64,000 bases of DNA from the NCBI GenBank assembly GCA_937120475.1, contig CAKZJV010000007.1, positions 2,124,068-2,188,067 of the forward strand. The letters run 5' to 3'. The position numbers and the translations under genes were made by a program. Positions 35,249-43,443 of this stretch are shown one piece after another. The stretch comes from an uncultured Cryomorphaceae bacterium. Its GTDB lineage: Bacteria > Bacteroidota > Bacteroidia > Flavobacteriales > Schleiferiaceae. Numbering within the stretch: position 1 is the first letter of the stretch; the number at the start of each line of letters is the position of its first letter. The notes beneath the pieces are model-generated. The model was given only the letters and a program-made list of their open reading frames with translations, had not been told where the DNA came from and did not search any database.

Positions 35249-35350
35249 GTATTGCTGTGTTTTCGATGAAGAGCTGCAAATATCGTAAACTATAAACCAA
35301 TGCCGTGGCCGTGTGTTTTTTACTTACTTTCACTCATAAAATACGATTAC

Positions 35351-36016
35351 ATGCAATACTTTACCGAAGACTTCCTGGAATTTTTTAAGGAGTTGGCCGC
35401 CAACAATCATAAAGATTGGTTTGACGAAAACCGTAAACGCTACAAAAACTCAGTTAAAGATCCCTTCGACAAATACGTTGGCGACCTTATTCTGAACATT
35501 CGAAAACTGGATGCCCGGGTGCTTATCGAGGCGAAGGATGCCGTGTTTCGTATTAACCGTGATATTCGTTTTTCCCCTAATAAAGACCCTTATAAACTGG
35601 ACCGGTCGGCCGTTATTTCACCGGTTGGCCGAAAAGATCATTCGGTGCCCGGCTTTTACCTGAGCTTCGGTCCTGAAAAAACCATGTTCGGTGGCGGTGC
35701 CTACTTTATGCCTCCTGAAAAGCTCGCCCAGGCGCGGTCTTATATTGCCGCTAACCCTAAAGCGTTCCAAAAAGTAAAAGACCATTCTGAATTCAAAAAG
35801 TACTTTGGTGAAATAAAGGGAGAGGAGAATAAGCGATTACCAAAGGAACTACAGGATGCTGCCGAAAAGGAGCCGCTGCTCTATAAAAAGCAGTTGTATT
35901 ACATGGCCGAAAAGGAACCGGAACTGATATTACAGGATAACCTGATGGACATCAGCATGGATTATTACCGGGCCGCCCGGCAATTCCAGGATTTCCTTAC
36001 CGAGAGTATGGCTTAA
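35351..36016 (+). CDS. DUF2461-family protein
   Basis: 221 residues from the ATG at 35351 (MQYFTEDFLEFFKELAANN); an upstream start at 35300 adds residues unlike the family. Diagnostic segments are LAANNHKDWFDENRKRYKNSVKDPF, VFRINRDIRFSPNKDPYKLDRSAVIS, GFYLSFGPEKTMFGGGAYFMPPEKLAQAR and the C-terminal LLYKKQLYYMAEKEPELIL. The TIGR02453/DUF2461 family has no established function. The stop overlaps the convergent DUF3078 gene by 4 bases. Confidence 0.9.
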   Translation: MQYFTEDFLEFFKELAANNHKDWFDENRKRYKNSVKDPFDKYVGDLILNIRKLDARVLIEAKDAVFRINRDIRFSPNKDPYKLDRSAVISPVGRKDHSVPGFYLSFGPEKTMFGGGAYFMPPEKLAQARSYIAANPKAFQKVKDHSEFKKYFGEIKGEENKRLPKELQDAAEKEPLLYKKQLYYMAEKEPELILQDNLMDISMDYYRAARQFQDFLTESMA

Positions 36017-36930
36017 CGCTTATTACGCTCATCCCCGAAGCTGTAGGCAAAACCCACTCCCAAAACTTCGCGGAACTGCGTACGGGGTCCCTCCGGACTA
36101 CCATCGCCATCACTGTCTATTAAAATATCGTGATCGTAAATAAGGTTTAACGCCAGGTTGGCCGTTATATAATCATTCACCTTCATAAATATGATTACCT
36201 CGCTGTTAACGTCTATAAACTTGTAATTACCATCCAGGTAATTGGAGTACAGATCGAGTTTAGCTTGTAGCTTAATGTTTTCAGCCAGTGGGGTTTTATA
36301 ACCAATGTTTACATAACCCCCTATTTCAAAGCGATTAATGCTACCGGTATCCACGCCAAAAGCCCCCATATTGGAAAGGCGCTCATCATTAACGGTGGTC
36401 ACCTTCATGGTAAGGGGAGAGATGAAGGCACTGAACTTTTTGTTGGGCTTATAGGTAGCTCCCAAACCCAGTAAGGTATAAGCGGGGGCCAGAAAACCGG
36501 ATATTTTGGTGGTATCTTCCCTTACTCCGGCCGTTTCGTAACCGTTGGTGAACTGGGTGCGGAAATTGAGCAGCGTACTCAAATTCCAGTTCTTACTGAT
36601 CTTTCGGTCTAAGCGCGATTCAAACTCGAAACGGTCATCCGTTTTACTGAAAATAGTATCCTGAAAGTTAAGACCATAAGCCATAGTCACCGTATTGTAC
36701 CAAGCCCATTTTCCACCGTTGTCATAATCCATAAAAGCATTGAAAAGAATGTTCCCAGCAATGGAGTTAACCCCACCGGCCTGCCAGTTGTTATAGGCGG
36801 CCTGGCTGAACTGCAGGCTGAAATCAGCCCCACTTTTCCAGGCTGTATCCGCTGGAGTAGCAGGTGTTTGAGCCCTGATAAGGCTTGAGGAAAATAGTAG
36901 AATTATACCAGGTAGTAACTTTTTCATCAT
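36013..36930 (-). CDS. DUF3078-family exported protein
   Basis: A signal peptide (MMKKLLPGIILLFSSSLIRAQ) followed by ~280 residues. The DUF3078 signature near the mature N-terminus is WKSGADFSLQFSQAAYNNWQAGGVNSIAGN. Alternating strands with aromatic residues (WAWYNTVTMAYGLNFQ, KNWNLSTLLNFRTQF, NRFEIGGYVNIGYKTPL, REVLGVGFAYSFG) suggest an outer-membrane beta-barrel. Function unknown. 276 bases upstream are free of genes and hold only its presumed promoter region, where I can identify no strong element. Confidence 0.88.
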   Translation of the reverse strand: MMKKLLPGIILLFSSSLIRAQTPATPADTAWKSGADFSLQFSQAAYNNWQAGGVNSIAGNILFNAFMDYDNGGKWAWYNTVTMAYGLNFQDTIFSKTDDRFEFESRLDRKISKNWNLSTLLNFRTQFTNGYETAGVREDTTKISGFLAPAYTLLGLGATYKPNKKFSAFISPLTMKVTTVNDERLSNMGAFGVDTGSINRFEIGGYVNIGYKTPLAENIKLQAKLDLYSNYLDGNYKFIDVNSEVIIFMKVNDYITANLALNLIYDHDILIDSDGDGSPEGPRTQFREVLGVGFAYSFGDERNKR

Positions 36931-37206
36931 GCTTATTTTGATTGGAATATGCGGCTAAATTAGTTCCCTTAACGGAATATTACCCATGCTGTTTACAGGA
37001 ATTACAAAGACTTAAACCCGGATAATCGTCACCTTTCGGTTTTAAAAATCAAATTTGCGAAGACCCAGCTCCGTTGTTGGTGTTGGTTTTTAGCGGCAGT
37101 TTTTACCATGGCTATTCATGGTGAACCCGGTTCAAGTCGGTTTTTCGGCCCTCTCCGGTGTACAGCACGGCACACGGCCTTCCTTTACAATAACGAGGGT
37201 TGCCTT

Positions 37207-37977
37207 TTATTTTTTCTTAAACTTTCCGATGGCCTGCTTGGAGAAGTCGGAGAGTACCAGCTTTCCGCTTAAGGCTGCTCTTTCCGCCAGTAGCTCATCC
37301 CAGTTTTCGGTGCCTTTCCAGAATACTTCTTTCAACAGCTTCATAGCCTCGGGGTTGGAAGCCACCAACTGCTGAATCAATGCATCGATGGCCTGGTCCA
37401 TTTCTTCGGCCGTTTCAAAAATGTCGTTATAAAGGCCTCTTTCCTGAGCCCAGGATGCGCTGCGCCATTGGGTAGCGTTAATAGCCAGGTCGCTCATACC
37501 ACTAAGGCCCAGCTTGCGCTCTACGGCCGGGCCTACTACAAAGGGCCCTATGCCCACGGCCAGTTCAGAAAGCTTTACATCGGCAAACCTGGTGGCAAAA
37601 CAATAATCTACGGACGAGGCCAGGCCTACACCTCCCCCCACTGCTTTTCCCTGTACGCGACCAATAATCAGTTTGGGACATTTGCGCATGGCATTAATCA
37701 CATTGGCGAAGCCGCTGAAAAACTTTTTACCGGTTGCCAGGTCGTTAATGGAGATAAGCTCATCAAAGGAAGCTCCGGCACAAAATGCCCGCTCCCCGGC
37801 CGAGCGGAGTACAATCACTTTCACCTCATCGTTTTCCCCACATTCGGTAATGGTATTCGCCAGTTTGGCGAGCACCCGGCCGGGCAGGGAATTGCTCAAA
37901 GGGTGAAAAAATTCAACGTGCGCTACGCTGTCTTTAATTTCCAGGCTTACATCGCCTTGTTGTACGGCATCGGTCAT
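37207..37977 (-). CDS. Enoyl-CoA hydratase/isomerase family protein
   Basis: 256-residue crotonase-fold enzyme acting on acyl-CoA thioesters. Oxyanion-hole loops are CAGASFDELI (residues ~66-75) and VQGKAVGGGVGLASSVDYCFAT (~105-125); LSELAVGIGPFVVGPAVERKLG follows. In classical hydratases one catalytic Glu sits in the second loop where this protein has GVGLASS, and the other in the LSELAVGI segment; the exact reaction (hydratase, isomerase or other) is therefore uncertain. A TACTTTTG promoter element lies just upstream. It is two genes from paaZ on the same strand, suggesting a role in phenylacetate or related CoA-dependent degradation. Confidence 0.88.
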   Translation of the reverse strand: MTDAVQQGDVSLEIKDSVAHVEFFHPLSNSLPGRVLAKLANTITECGENDEVKVIVLRSAGERAFCAGASFDELISINDLATGKKFFSGFANVINAMRKCPKLIIGRVQGKAVGGGVGLASSVDYCFATRFADVKLSELAVGIGPFVVGPAVERKLGLSGMSDLAINATQWRSASWAQERGLYNDIFETAEEMDQAIDALIQQLVASNPEAMKLLKEVFWKGTENWDELLAERAALSGKLVLSDFSKQAIGKFKKK

Positions 37978-37999
37978 AAAAAAAGAAATTTTGAGGGTT

Positions 38000-38007
38000 C
38001 AAAAGTA
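38000..38007 (-). promoter_or_regulatory. -7 promoter element of the enoyl-CoA hydratase gene (TACTTTTG)
   Basis: Minus-strand TACTTTTG is a perfect TAnnTTTG match 23 bases before the ATG, in the 41-base gap after the CNNM/CBS gene. Confidence 0.5.
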
Positions 38008-38018
38008 CATTTTACACT

Positions 38019-39086
38019 TCAGGATGACGAACGCCCCCCGTTGGTATTGCCAAAAAGGCCCAGGCGCCTGGCCTTTTCGCGCCAGCTTTTCCGGGCGTGT
38101 TCCTGAAGGTCAGAAGTCTTATCAAATTCGTCAATGATCTCAAAACCCAAAAGGGTTTCCAGCACGTCCTCCATGGTTACCAAACCGGCCGTACCGCCAA
38201 ACTCACCTTTAACCAGGGCAATGTGGTGGCGGTGCTTGATGAGGAAATTATAGAGATCGTAAATGCTCTTATCTTCATTTACCACCGGCAAATCACGTTT
38301 GATATCGCACAGCAGCATACCCTTCTCCTTTTTGGAGAGGTGAAGCATAACATCGTTTTTATGGATGAAGCCATCTACATCATCTTTAGACTCGGTATAA
38401 AGTGGAACCCGTGATATTTGATCAAAAGTATCGTCATTGAAAAAATCGACAATGGGCATCTTTTCATGGGCCACTACCATCATGGTACGCGGGGTCATAA
38501 TATCCCGAACCCTGGTATTGCGCAAGTTGATCAGGTTTTTGAGAATGGCGGCTTCTTCAACGGTAAAAACCCCTTCTTTACGGCCTATTTCTGCCAGGGC
38601 CGCAATTTCACTTCGCTCCACCGAAGGTTCGCCCTCCTTTTTGAAAAGGGCCGTGATCCACTGCGACAACCAAACCAGCGGGTATAGCAAAAGAGTAAGC
38701 AGTTTAAGGCTTCGGGTGGTGAAGTAGGCCAGGTTACGCCAATAAATAGCTCCCAGTGTTTTGGGAATAATTTCTGAAAAAATAAGGATCAACATAGTGA
38801 GAATCCCTGAAATTAACCCTAATGAAACGCTTTGAAAAACCAGGCCGGCCTGCGCACCCACTCCGGCTGCCCCTACCGTATGAGAAATAGTGTTGAGCGA
38901 AAGAATAGCCGAAAGAGGCTTATCGATATTGGATTTAAACTGAAAGAGTTCACGCGCCCATTTTTTGTTTTTCTGCATTTGGGTTTCAATGTAACTGGGC
39001 GTAATGCTCAGCAGTACTGCCTCCAGTATGGAGCAGTAAAAGGAGATGACCAGGGCCAGCAGTAAGTAGAAAATAAGTAATACCAT
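38019..39086 (-). CDS. CNNM/CBS-domain membrane protein (CorC/HlyC family)
   Basis: 355 residues. An N-terminal DUF21/CNNM domain has four hydrophobic segments, including VLLIFYLLLALVISFYCSILEAVLLSITPS with the SxxE motif, AILSLNTISHTVGAAGVGAQA, and LILIFSEIIPKTLGAIYW. A tandem CBS pair follows: VRDIMTPRTMMVVAHEKMPIVDFFN and VDGFIHKNDVMLHL...SIYDLYNFLIKHRHHIALVKGEFGGTAGLVTMEDVLETLLG. The C-terminal CorC_HlyC transporter-associated domain is absent: after EIIDEFDK there is only a short basic tail. Likely role: magnesium/divalent-cation homeostasis; the old hemolysin name should not be taken literally. Confidence 0.92.
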   Translation of the reverse strand: MVLLIFYLLLALVISFYCSILEAVLLSITPSYIETQMQKNKKWARELFQFKSNIDKPLSAILSLNTISHTVGAAGVGAQAGLVFQSVSLGLISGILTMLILIFSEIIPKTLGAIYWRNLAYFTTRSLKLLTLLLYPLVWLSQWITALFKKEGEPSVERSEIAALAEIGRKEGVFTVEEAAILKNLINLRNTRVRDIMTPRTMMVVAHEKMPIVDFFNDDTFDQISRVPLYTESKDDVDGFIHKNDVMLHLSKKEKGMLLCDIKRDLPVVNEDKSIYDLYNFLIKHRHHIALVKGEFGGTAGLVTMEDVLETLLGFEIIDEFDKTSDLQEHARKSWREKARRLGLFGNTNGGRSSS

Positions 39087-39133
39087 GAAATGCGATATGC
39101 TTTATTAGCACCTGAAGCCTGAGATTGTTCTGC

Positions 39134-39484
39134 CTAAAGCTGCGAAGCCACATTTTTCTCAAAAAGCCGGGAACTCTCCACCCGGCAAACCATACTATGG
39201 TAGTATTGGTACCAGCTCCTGGCTTTACCTTTAGCATAAAGGTGAAGGCTGTGTTGCTTCCAGCTTTCAATGGCCGTTTCATCTTTCCAATAGCTGATAA
39301 ATACCCCACCCCCGGCAGAAGAAATAGACGTGTACCCTAAAAAGCCTGCCTGCAGTTGTACATCCTGCATTAATTGGTCATCAGTACTATGATACTCATC
39401 GGGAACTTCGCCCTTTCGGCTGATGAATATCACGGCATAATAAGGTGCCTCTGGTACCTGATCATTTTTCCAAAAGGTTTTCAT
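39134..39484 (-). CDS. Antibiotic biosynthesis monooxygenase (ABM)-like protein
   Basis: 116 residues forming one dimeric alpha/beta barrel of the ABM type: YYAVIFISRKGEVPDEYHSTDDQLM, GFLGYTSISSAGGGVFISYWKDETAIESWKQHSLHLYAKGKARSWYQYYHSMVCRVE. The pattern ISYWKDxxAIxxWKxHxxHxxA is characteristic. Members include heme-degrading and quinol-type monooxygenases, but many are of unknown activity. It starts 5 bases after the paaZ stop, so it is probably co-transcribed with paaZ. Confidence 0.85.
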   Translation of the reverse strand: MKTFWKNDQVPEAPYYAVIFISRKGEVPDEYHSTDDQLMQDVQLQAGFLGYTSISSAGGGVFISYWKDETAIESWKQHSLHLYAKGKARSWYQYYHSMVCRVESSRLFEKNVASQL

Positions 39485-39489
39485 CAGGG

Positions 39490-41538
39490 CTAACTTTGAT
39501 CTAATTTTCTGACCATGGTCAAAATGGTAGCCAGGGCCACGGTTTCCCCTTCCTCATCGTACACATCCACGTTGAACTTAACGATGCCCTTGGCAATATC
39601 CTCTTCACTTTTCTTCTCCTGGTCAATTTTTTCCTTTACAGTGAATTTTACGCCAATGGTCATTCCCGGGTAAACGGGCTTGGTAAAGCGGCATTCATCA
39701 ATACCGTAATTCAGCAGTACCGGCCCTTTACGGGGATCCACAAACATTCCCGCTGCTTTGGAAAGCACGTAGTAACCGTGTGCTACTTTACCCTCAAAGA
39801 TGGTTCCGTCCAGGGAGGTAGCATCCACGTGGGCATAAAAATTATCGCCACTTACCTGGGCAAAGCTCGCAATATCGGCATCGGTAACGGTGTGTTTATG
39901 GGTGTACACCGTATCACCAACCTTAAGCTCTTCAAAATGCTGGCGGAAAACGTGCTTTTCCACCTCGGGACGGGAAGCCCCCGGTTGATAGATCTGCGTA
40001 ATTTCGGTAATACTGTCCGGGTGGCCCTGGATGGCGGTGCGTTGCAGGTAGTGTAAAATTCCGCGTTTACCGCCCATTTCTTCACCGCCACCGGCCCGTC
40101 CGGGACCTCCGTGGGTCAGCAGAGGCATGGGTGAACCGTGACCGGTACTTTCCTTAGCGGATTTGGCATTCAACACCTGTATGCGGCCGTGCATGTGAGC
40201 CGCCTCTACCACAAACTCACGCCCGATCTTATCATCAGCCGTAACGATGGTGGAAACCAGGGAGCCTTTCCCCATATTGGCTATTTCAACGGCTTCTTCC
40301 AGGTCTTTGTAAGGCAACAAACTGGACACGGGTCCAAAACACTCTACCTCGTGTACATCGGTATGCTTAAACGGGTCGGAATTACGAAAAAGCAGAGGAG
40401 CTACAAAGGCTCCTTTTTCGCGGTCGGCACCTACCACGTCAAAATCGCGGAGGTCACCGTACACTACTTCCTGTTGTTTTTTAAGGCGCTCTACGTTTTC
40501 CTGCAAACGCTCTATCTGCACCTTATTGGCCAGCGCACCCATGCGCACTTCTTTATTGCGGGGATTGCCGATCACCGTTTTTTTGAGGCGTTCAGTCAAG
40601 GCTTCCTGCACCGCATCCATTTTATTTTCAGGAACCACTATTCTGCGCACAGCCGTACACTTTTGACCGGCTTTGGTAGTGATTTCGCGCTGCACTTCTT
40701 TCACAAAAATGTCGAACTCCGGCATACCGGGTTCCACATCCGGGCCCAACACGGCAGCGTTCAGGGAGTCGGCTTCCAGGTTAAAGGTTACCGAACGGTC
40801 AATAATGTGTGGTAAAGCCTGCAACTTTTTACCGGTGGCTGCTGAGCCGGTGAAGGTCACCGTATCCCCGGTTTGTACATGATCCAGAATACCGCGCCCT
40901 AAACCGGAAACCAGTTGCAAAGAACCTTCCGGCAATATTTTAGAGTCGATAATGGCTTTTACCATGTGCTCGGTTAAAAAGGAAGTGTACTCCGATGGTT
41001 TTACCACGGCCGGTACACCGGCCATCAGGTTTACGGCTATCTTTTCGAGCATACCCCAAACCGGGAAGTTAAAGGCGTTAATGTGCACCGCCACTCCGCG
41101 TTTTGGTACCATAATATGGTGCCCGATAAAGGTACCTCCTTTAGAAAGGGCGGCCGGTTGGCCATCTACGTAATAAGGAAGGTCGGGAAACTGCCTGCGC
41201 AGGGAAGCATTGGCAAAAAGGTTACCGATACCACCTTCAATATCTACCCAACTGTCTATTTTGGTGGCTCCCGTGCGGAAGCTGGTTTCGTAAAACTGGT
41301 CTTTCACCTCAAACAGGTGTAGCGCCAATGCTTTCAGCATACGCCCCCTTTCCTGGAAGGTCATTTTACGGAGGGCTTTACCGCCTTTCTCACGGCCGTA
41401 TTGCAGAATGGCCTCGTAATCCAAGCCTTCGCTGGATACTATACCGATATTTTCACCGGTAATGGCATCCGTAGCCATAAGCTCCTCGCCCTTTCCGCTT
41501 TCCCATTTTCCTAAAACGTAGTTCTGTATGTGTTGCAT
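39490..41538 (-). CDS. paaZ: Phenylacetate degradation bifunctional protein PaaZ
   Basis: Fusion of an aldehyde dehydrogenase (residues ~1-520) and a MaoC-type enoyl-CoA hydratase (~535-682). In phenylacetate catabolism it opens the oxepin-CoA ring and oxidises the semialdehyde. Seen: VAVHINAFNFPVWGMLEKIAVNLMAG, FTGSAATGKKLQ, FNLEADSLNA (Glu base), TKAGQKCTAVRRIVVP (catalytic Cys), then the hydratase FAQVSGDNFYAHVDA and VAHGYYVLSKAAGMFVD. Start chosen at the ATG 41538, after AAAGGAC; the frame reaches a TTG at 41565. 682 residues, normal. The ring-epoxidase genes paaABCDE are not in this window. Confidence 0.93.
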   Translation of the reverse strand: MQHIQNYVLGKWESGKGEELMATDAITGENIGIVSSEGLDYEAILQYGREKGGKALRKMTFQERGRMLKALALHLFEVKDQFYETSFRTGATKIDSWVDIEGGIGNLFANASLRRQFPDLPYYVDGQPAALSKGGTFIGHHIMVPKRGVAVHINAFNFPVWGMLEKIAVNLMAGVPAVVKPSEYTSFLTEHMVKAIIDSKILPEGSLQLVSGLGRGILDHVQTGDTVTFTGSAATGKKLQALPHIIDRSVTFNLEADSLNAAVLGPDVEPGMPEFDIFVKEVQREITTKAGQKCTAVRRIVVPENKMDAVQEALTERLKKTVIGNPRNKEVRMGALANKVQIERLQENVERLKKQQEVVYGDLRDFDVVGADREKGAFVAPLLFRNSDPFKHTDVHEVECFGPVSSLLPYKDLEEAVEIANMGKGSLVSTIVTADDKIGREFVVEAAHMHGRIQVLNAKSAKESTGHGSPMPLLTHGGPGRAGGGEEMGGKRGILHYLQRTAIQGHPDSITEITQIYQPGASRPEVEKHVFRQHFEELKVGDTVYTHKHTVTDADIASFAQVSGDNFYAHVDATSLDGTIFEGKVAHGYYVLSKAAGMFVDPRKGPVLLNYGIDECRFTKPVYPGMTIGVKFTVKEKIDQEKKSEEDIAKGIVKFNVDVYDEEGETVALATILTMVRKLDQS

Positions 41539-41729
41539 GTCCTTTGTAAAGTTTTGGAGGGCCAAAGATAACCCTCTGGTTGAGTCCTGTCATCATGTGA
41601 GTAATTAGATTAATACAGTTGTCAAAAAGTCACTTCTAAAAGCTTTATGAACAAGCAAGTATTAGTTTCTTAGCAAAAGATCATTTTGTTTTTTTGCATT
41701 AAACACTATTTTTAGGTCAAAATTTTTTT

Positions 41730-43019
41730 ATGACTGCGGTAGTAGGTATTCTTAATCAACAAGCCGTTGCCGTTGCGGCCGATAGTGCTGTTACTGTACG
41801 CGGAGCAAACGGTATTAAGATTTTCAATCAGGCAAATAAAATTTTTACTCTTTCAAAAAGGCATCCAATAGGAGTTATGATTTATAATTCTGCCACATTA
41901 ATGGGTGTCCCTTGGGAAACCATAATTAAGTCATATCGCCATCAGCTGGGTGGAAAGGAACTAACCTCAGTAGAGGAATACCAAAGTGATTTTATCAACT
42001 ATCTTCATAAGAATGACTTTTTTATGTCTGAAAGTGATCAGTTGAGTTATTATGAGGACTTCTTTTATTCATCACTTATTAGTATCAAAAATGATGTGTC
42101 AAAGGAGAATCCAGAAATATTAGGCCTTGGAGGTTTAGAACAGGATAAAGCGTTTTCTAAACTCCTTTTAGGTTTTCTAAAGAAATTTACTCAGCTGATT
42201 GAATCCCAATCCGAAAAATGTGAAGAGTTCAAGAACGTGTCTAATGAAACTATTCTAGACTTCATAGAAGATCCGCTGAAAAAATCAGTCGTGCTTTTCT
42301 TTAGCAAGGACTATAAGCCTTCTAAAGCTTTATTTACGGCCCTAAAGAAATTTTTCTCTACTATAATCAAGCATAAAGGCACTTTAGATAACTTTACTGG
42401 TTTAGTCTTTACGGGCTTTGGTTCAGAAGATATTTATCCAAAGTTAATTCCCATTAATATCTCCTTAGTAGTAAAGGACAGACTAAAGTATTTTGTTGAT
42501 AGGCGCAATTCTGCAACTATTAGCTACGACATGAATAGTGCTATTCGTCCTTTCGCACAGACGGATGTTATTGATACAATTCTGTCTGGAGTGGCCCCAG
42601 AATTAGAATCTACTTTTATGGAAAATTTTGAACTTTTCTTCTCAAAATATAATGAATTGCTGATAAAGGAAGTTGACAACCCAGATGTCGAGACTCTTAT
42701 CAGACGAATCAATGTTCCAGAGTTGATAAGTAATTATGCCGATCAAATTGCTCAAGTGAAAACAACCTACCATATTAAGCCTCTCATGAATGCTGTAAGT
42801 TTTCTCTCGAAAGAGGATTTGGCTGAAATGGCCGAGAGTTTGATTTATCTCACTTATTTGAAAAGGCGAATTACATTTGCCGAGGAAAGTGTTGGCGGTC
42901 CTGTTGATGTCGCGGTGATTTCAAAAGGGGACGGTTTTATTTGGTTGAAGAGAAAACACTATTTTAAACCGGAGCTAAACGGACACTTTTTCGAAAATTA
43001 TTTTAATTTTGAAGGATAA
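41730..43019 (+). CDS. Putative proteasome/HslV-like Ntn-hydrolase protein
   Basis: 429 residues, no signal peptide or membrane segment. The N-terminus MTAVVGILNQQAVAVAADSAVTV follows the HslV/proteasome-beta pattern: Thr2 would become the N-terminal nucleophile after Met removal, Asp18 matches catalytic Asp17, and Lys37 in ANKIFTL matches Lys33. Later strands also fit: IGVMIYNSATLMG, TGLVFTGFGSEDIYP (~223-237) and VGGPVDVAVISKGDGF (~388-403). About 145 mostly helical residues (75-220) and another helical block (~270-385) enlarge it beyond the ~180-residue HslV. More AT-rich than its neighbours. Its TAA overlaps the ATG of a 59-codon gene. Function unknown; the fold assignment is my inference. 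Confidence 0.7.
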   Translation: MTAVVGILNQQAVAVAADSAVTVRGANGIKIFNQANKIFTLSKRHPIGVMIYNSATLMGVPWETIIKSYRHQLGGKELTSVEEYQSDFINYLHKNDFFMSESDQLSYYEDFFYSSLISIKNDVSKENPEILGLGGLEQDKAFSKLLLGFLKKFTQLIESQSEKCEEFKNVSNETILDFIEDPLKKSVVLFFSKDYKPSKALFTALKKFFSTIIKHKGTLDNFTGLVFTGFGSEDIYPKLIPINISLVVKDRLKYFVDRRNSATISYDMNSAIRPFAQTDVIDTILSGVAPELESTFMENFELFFSKYNELLIKEVDNPDVETLIRRINVPELISNYADQIAQVKTTYHIKPLMNAVSFLSKEDLAEMAESLIYLTYLKRRITFAEESVGGPVDVAVISKGDGFIWLKRKHYFKPELNGHFFENYFNFEG

Positions 43020-43198
43020 TGGATTTTTTAAGCTTTATTGATTCTCGCAGAAACTCCGAATTGGATACTACTCCTAGAAATGTCGGATCAACCGATAATT
43101 CTTCTTGCTTCAAGCCCTCTATGAGTCCTTCTGAGGTTGCAGATACGATTTCTGAACAACTTGTTGAGTCTATAAAAAACCAAGTACAAGCTTTATAG
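43019..43198 (+). CDS. 59-residue protein translationally coupled to the Ntn-hydrolase-like gene
   Basis: The ATG at 43019 shares its A with the TAA of the preceding gene (TAATG), the classic arrangement for coupled translation. The product begins MDFLSFIDSRRNSELDTTPR, has a Ser/Asn-rich middle, and ends with a predicted amphipathic helix SPSEVADTISEQLVESIKNQVQAL. Same AT-rich composition as its partner. Not recognised. It could be a substrate, adaptor or inhibitor of the Ntn-like protein; no evidence decides between these. Confidence 0.65.
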   Translation: MDFLSFIDSRRNSELDTTPRNVGSTDNSSCFKPSMSPSEVADTISEQLVESIKNQVQAL

Positions 43199-43357
43199 CA
43201 ATTAACCACGACAGGGTTCTTTTTCCCAAAAAATGCCAAGTTCCCCTAACCCTTCCTGCCAGCTTTGCACCAAAATCCGCAAAACTGACAGGGTAAGATT
43301 ATCCGTCTTTTTTAGCTTTTTTAAACAACTCATTGTTTTTCAGTGTTTTATGTTTTC

Positions 43358-43389
43358 GGAGGTAAATTAACACCTCCAAAAAAGGTGTT
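43358..43389 (+). promoter_or_regulatory. Overlapping alternative hairpins in the proC leader
   Basis: GGAGGT (43358-43363) can pair with ACCTCC (43372-43377), while AACACCT (43369-43375) can pair with AGGTGTT (43383-43389). The two stems share bases and exclude each other, as in attenuators. There is no T tract directly after the second stem. It lies 55 bases before the proC ATG, and the 245-base gap from the preceding gene contains no other feature I can name. Confidence 0.4.
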
Positions 43390-43443
43390 CCGTACGGTGC
43401 TTGCACTCTATAGGGCTATTATTAACCAATTGAAAAGAATACC

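Noticed and set aside
37100-37180. A GGTTCAAGTC motif resembling a tRNA T-arm in the gap before the DUF3078 gene
   Set aside because: The flanking bases do not pair into a T stem, and no acceptor stem or anticodon arm can be built around it.
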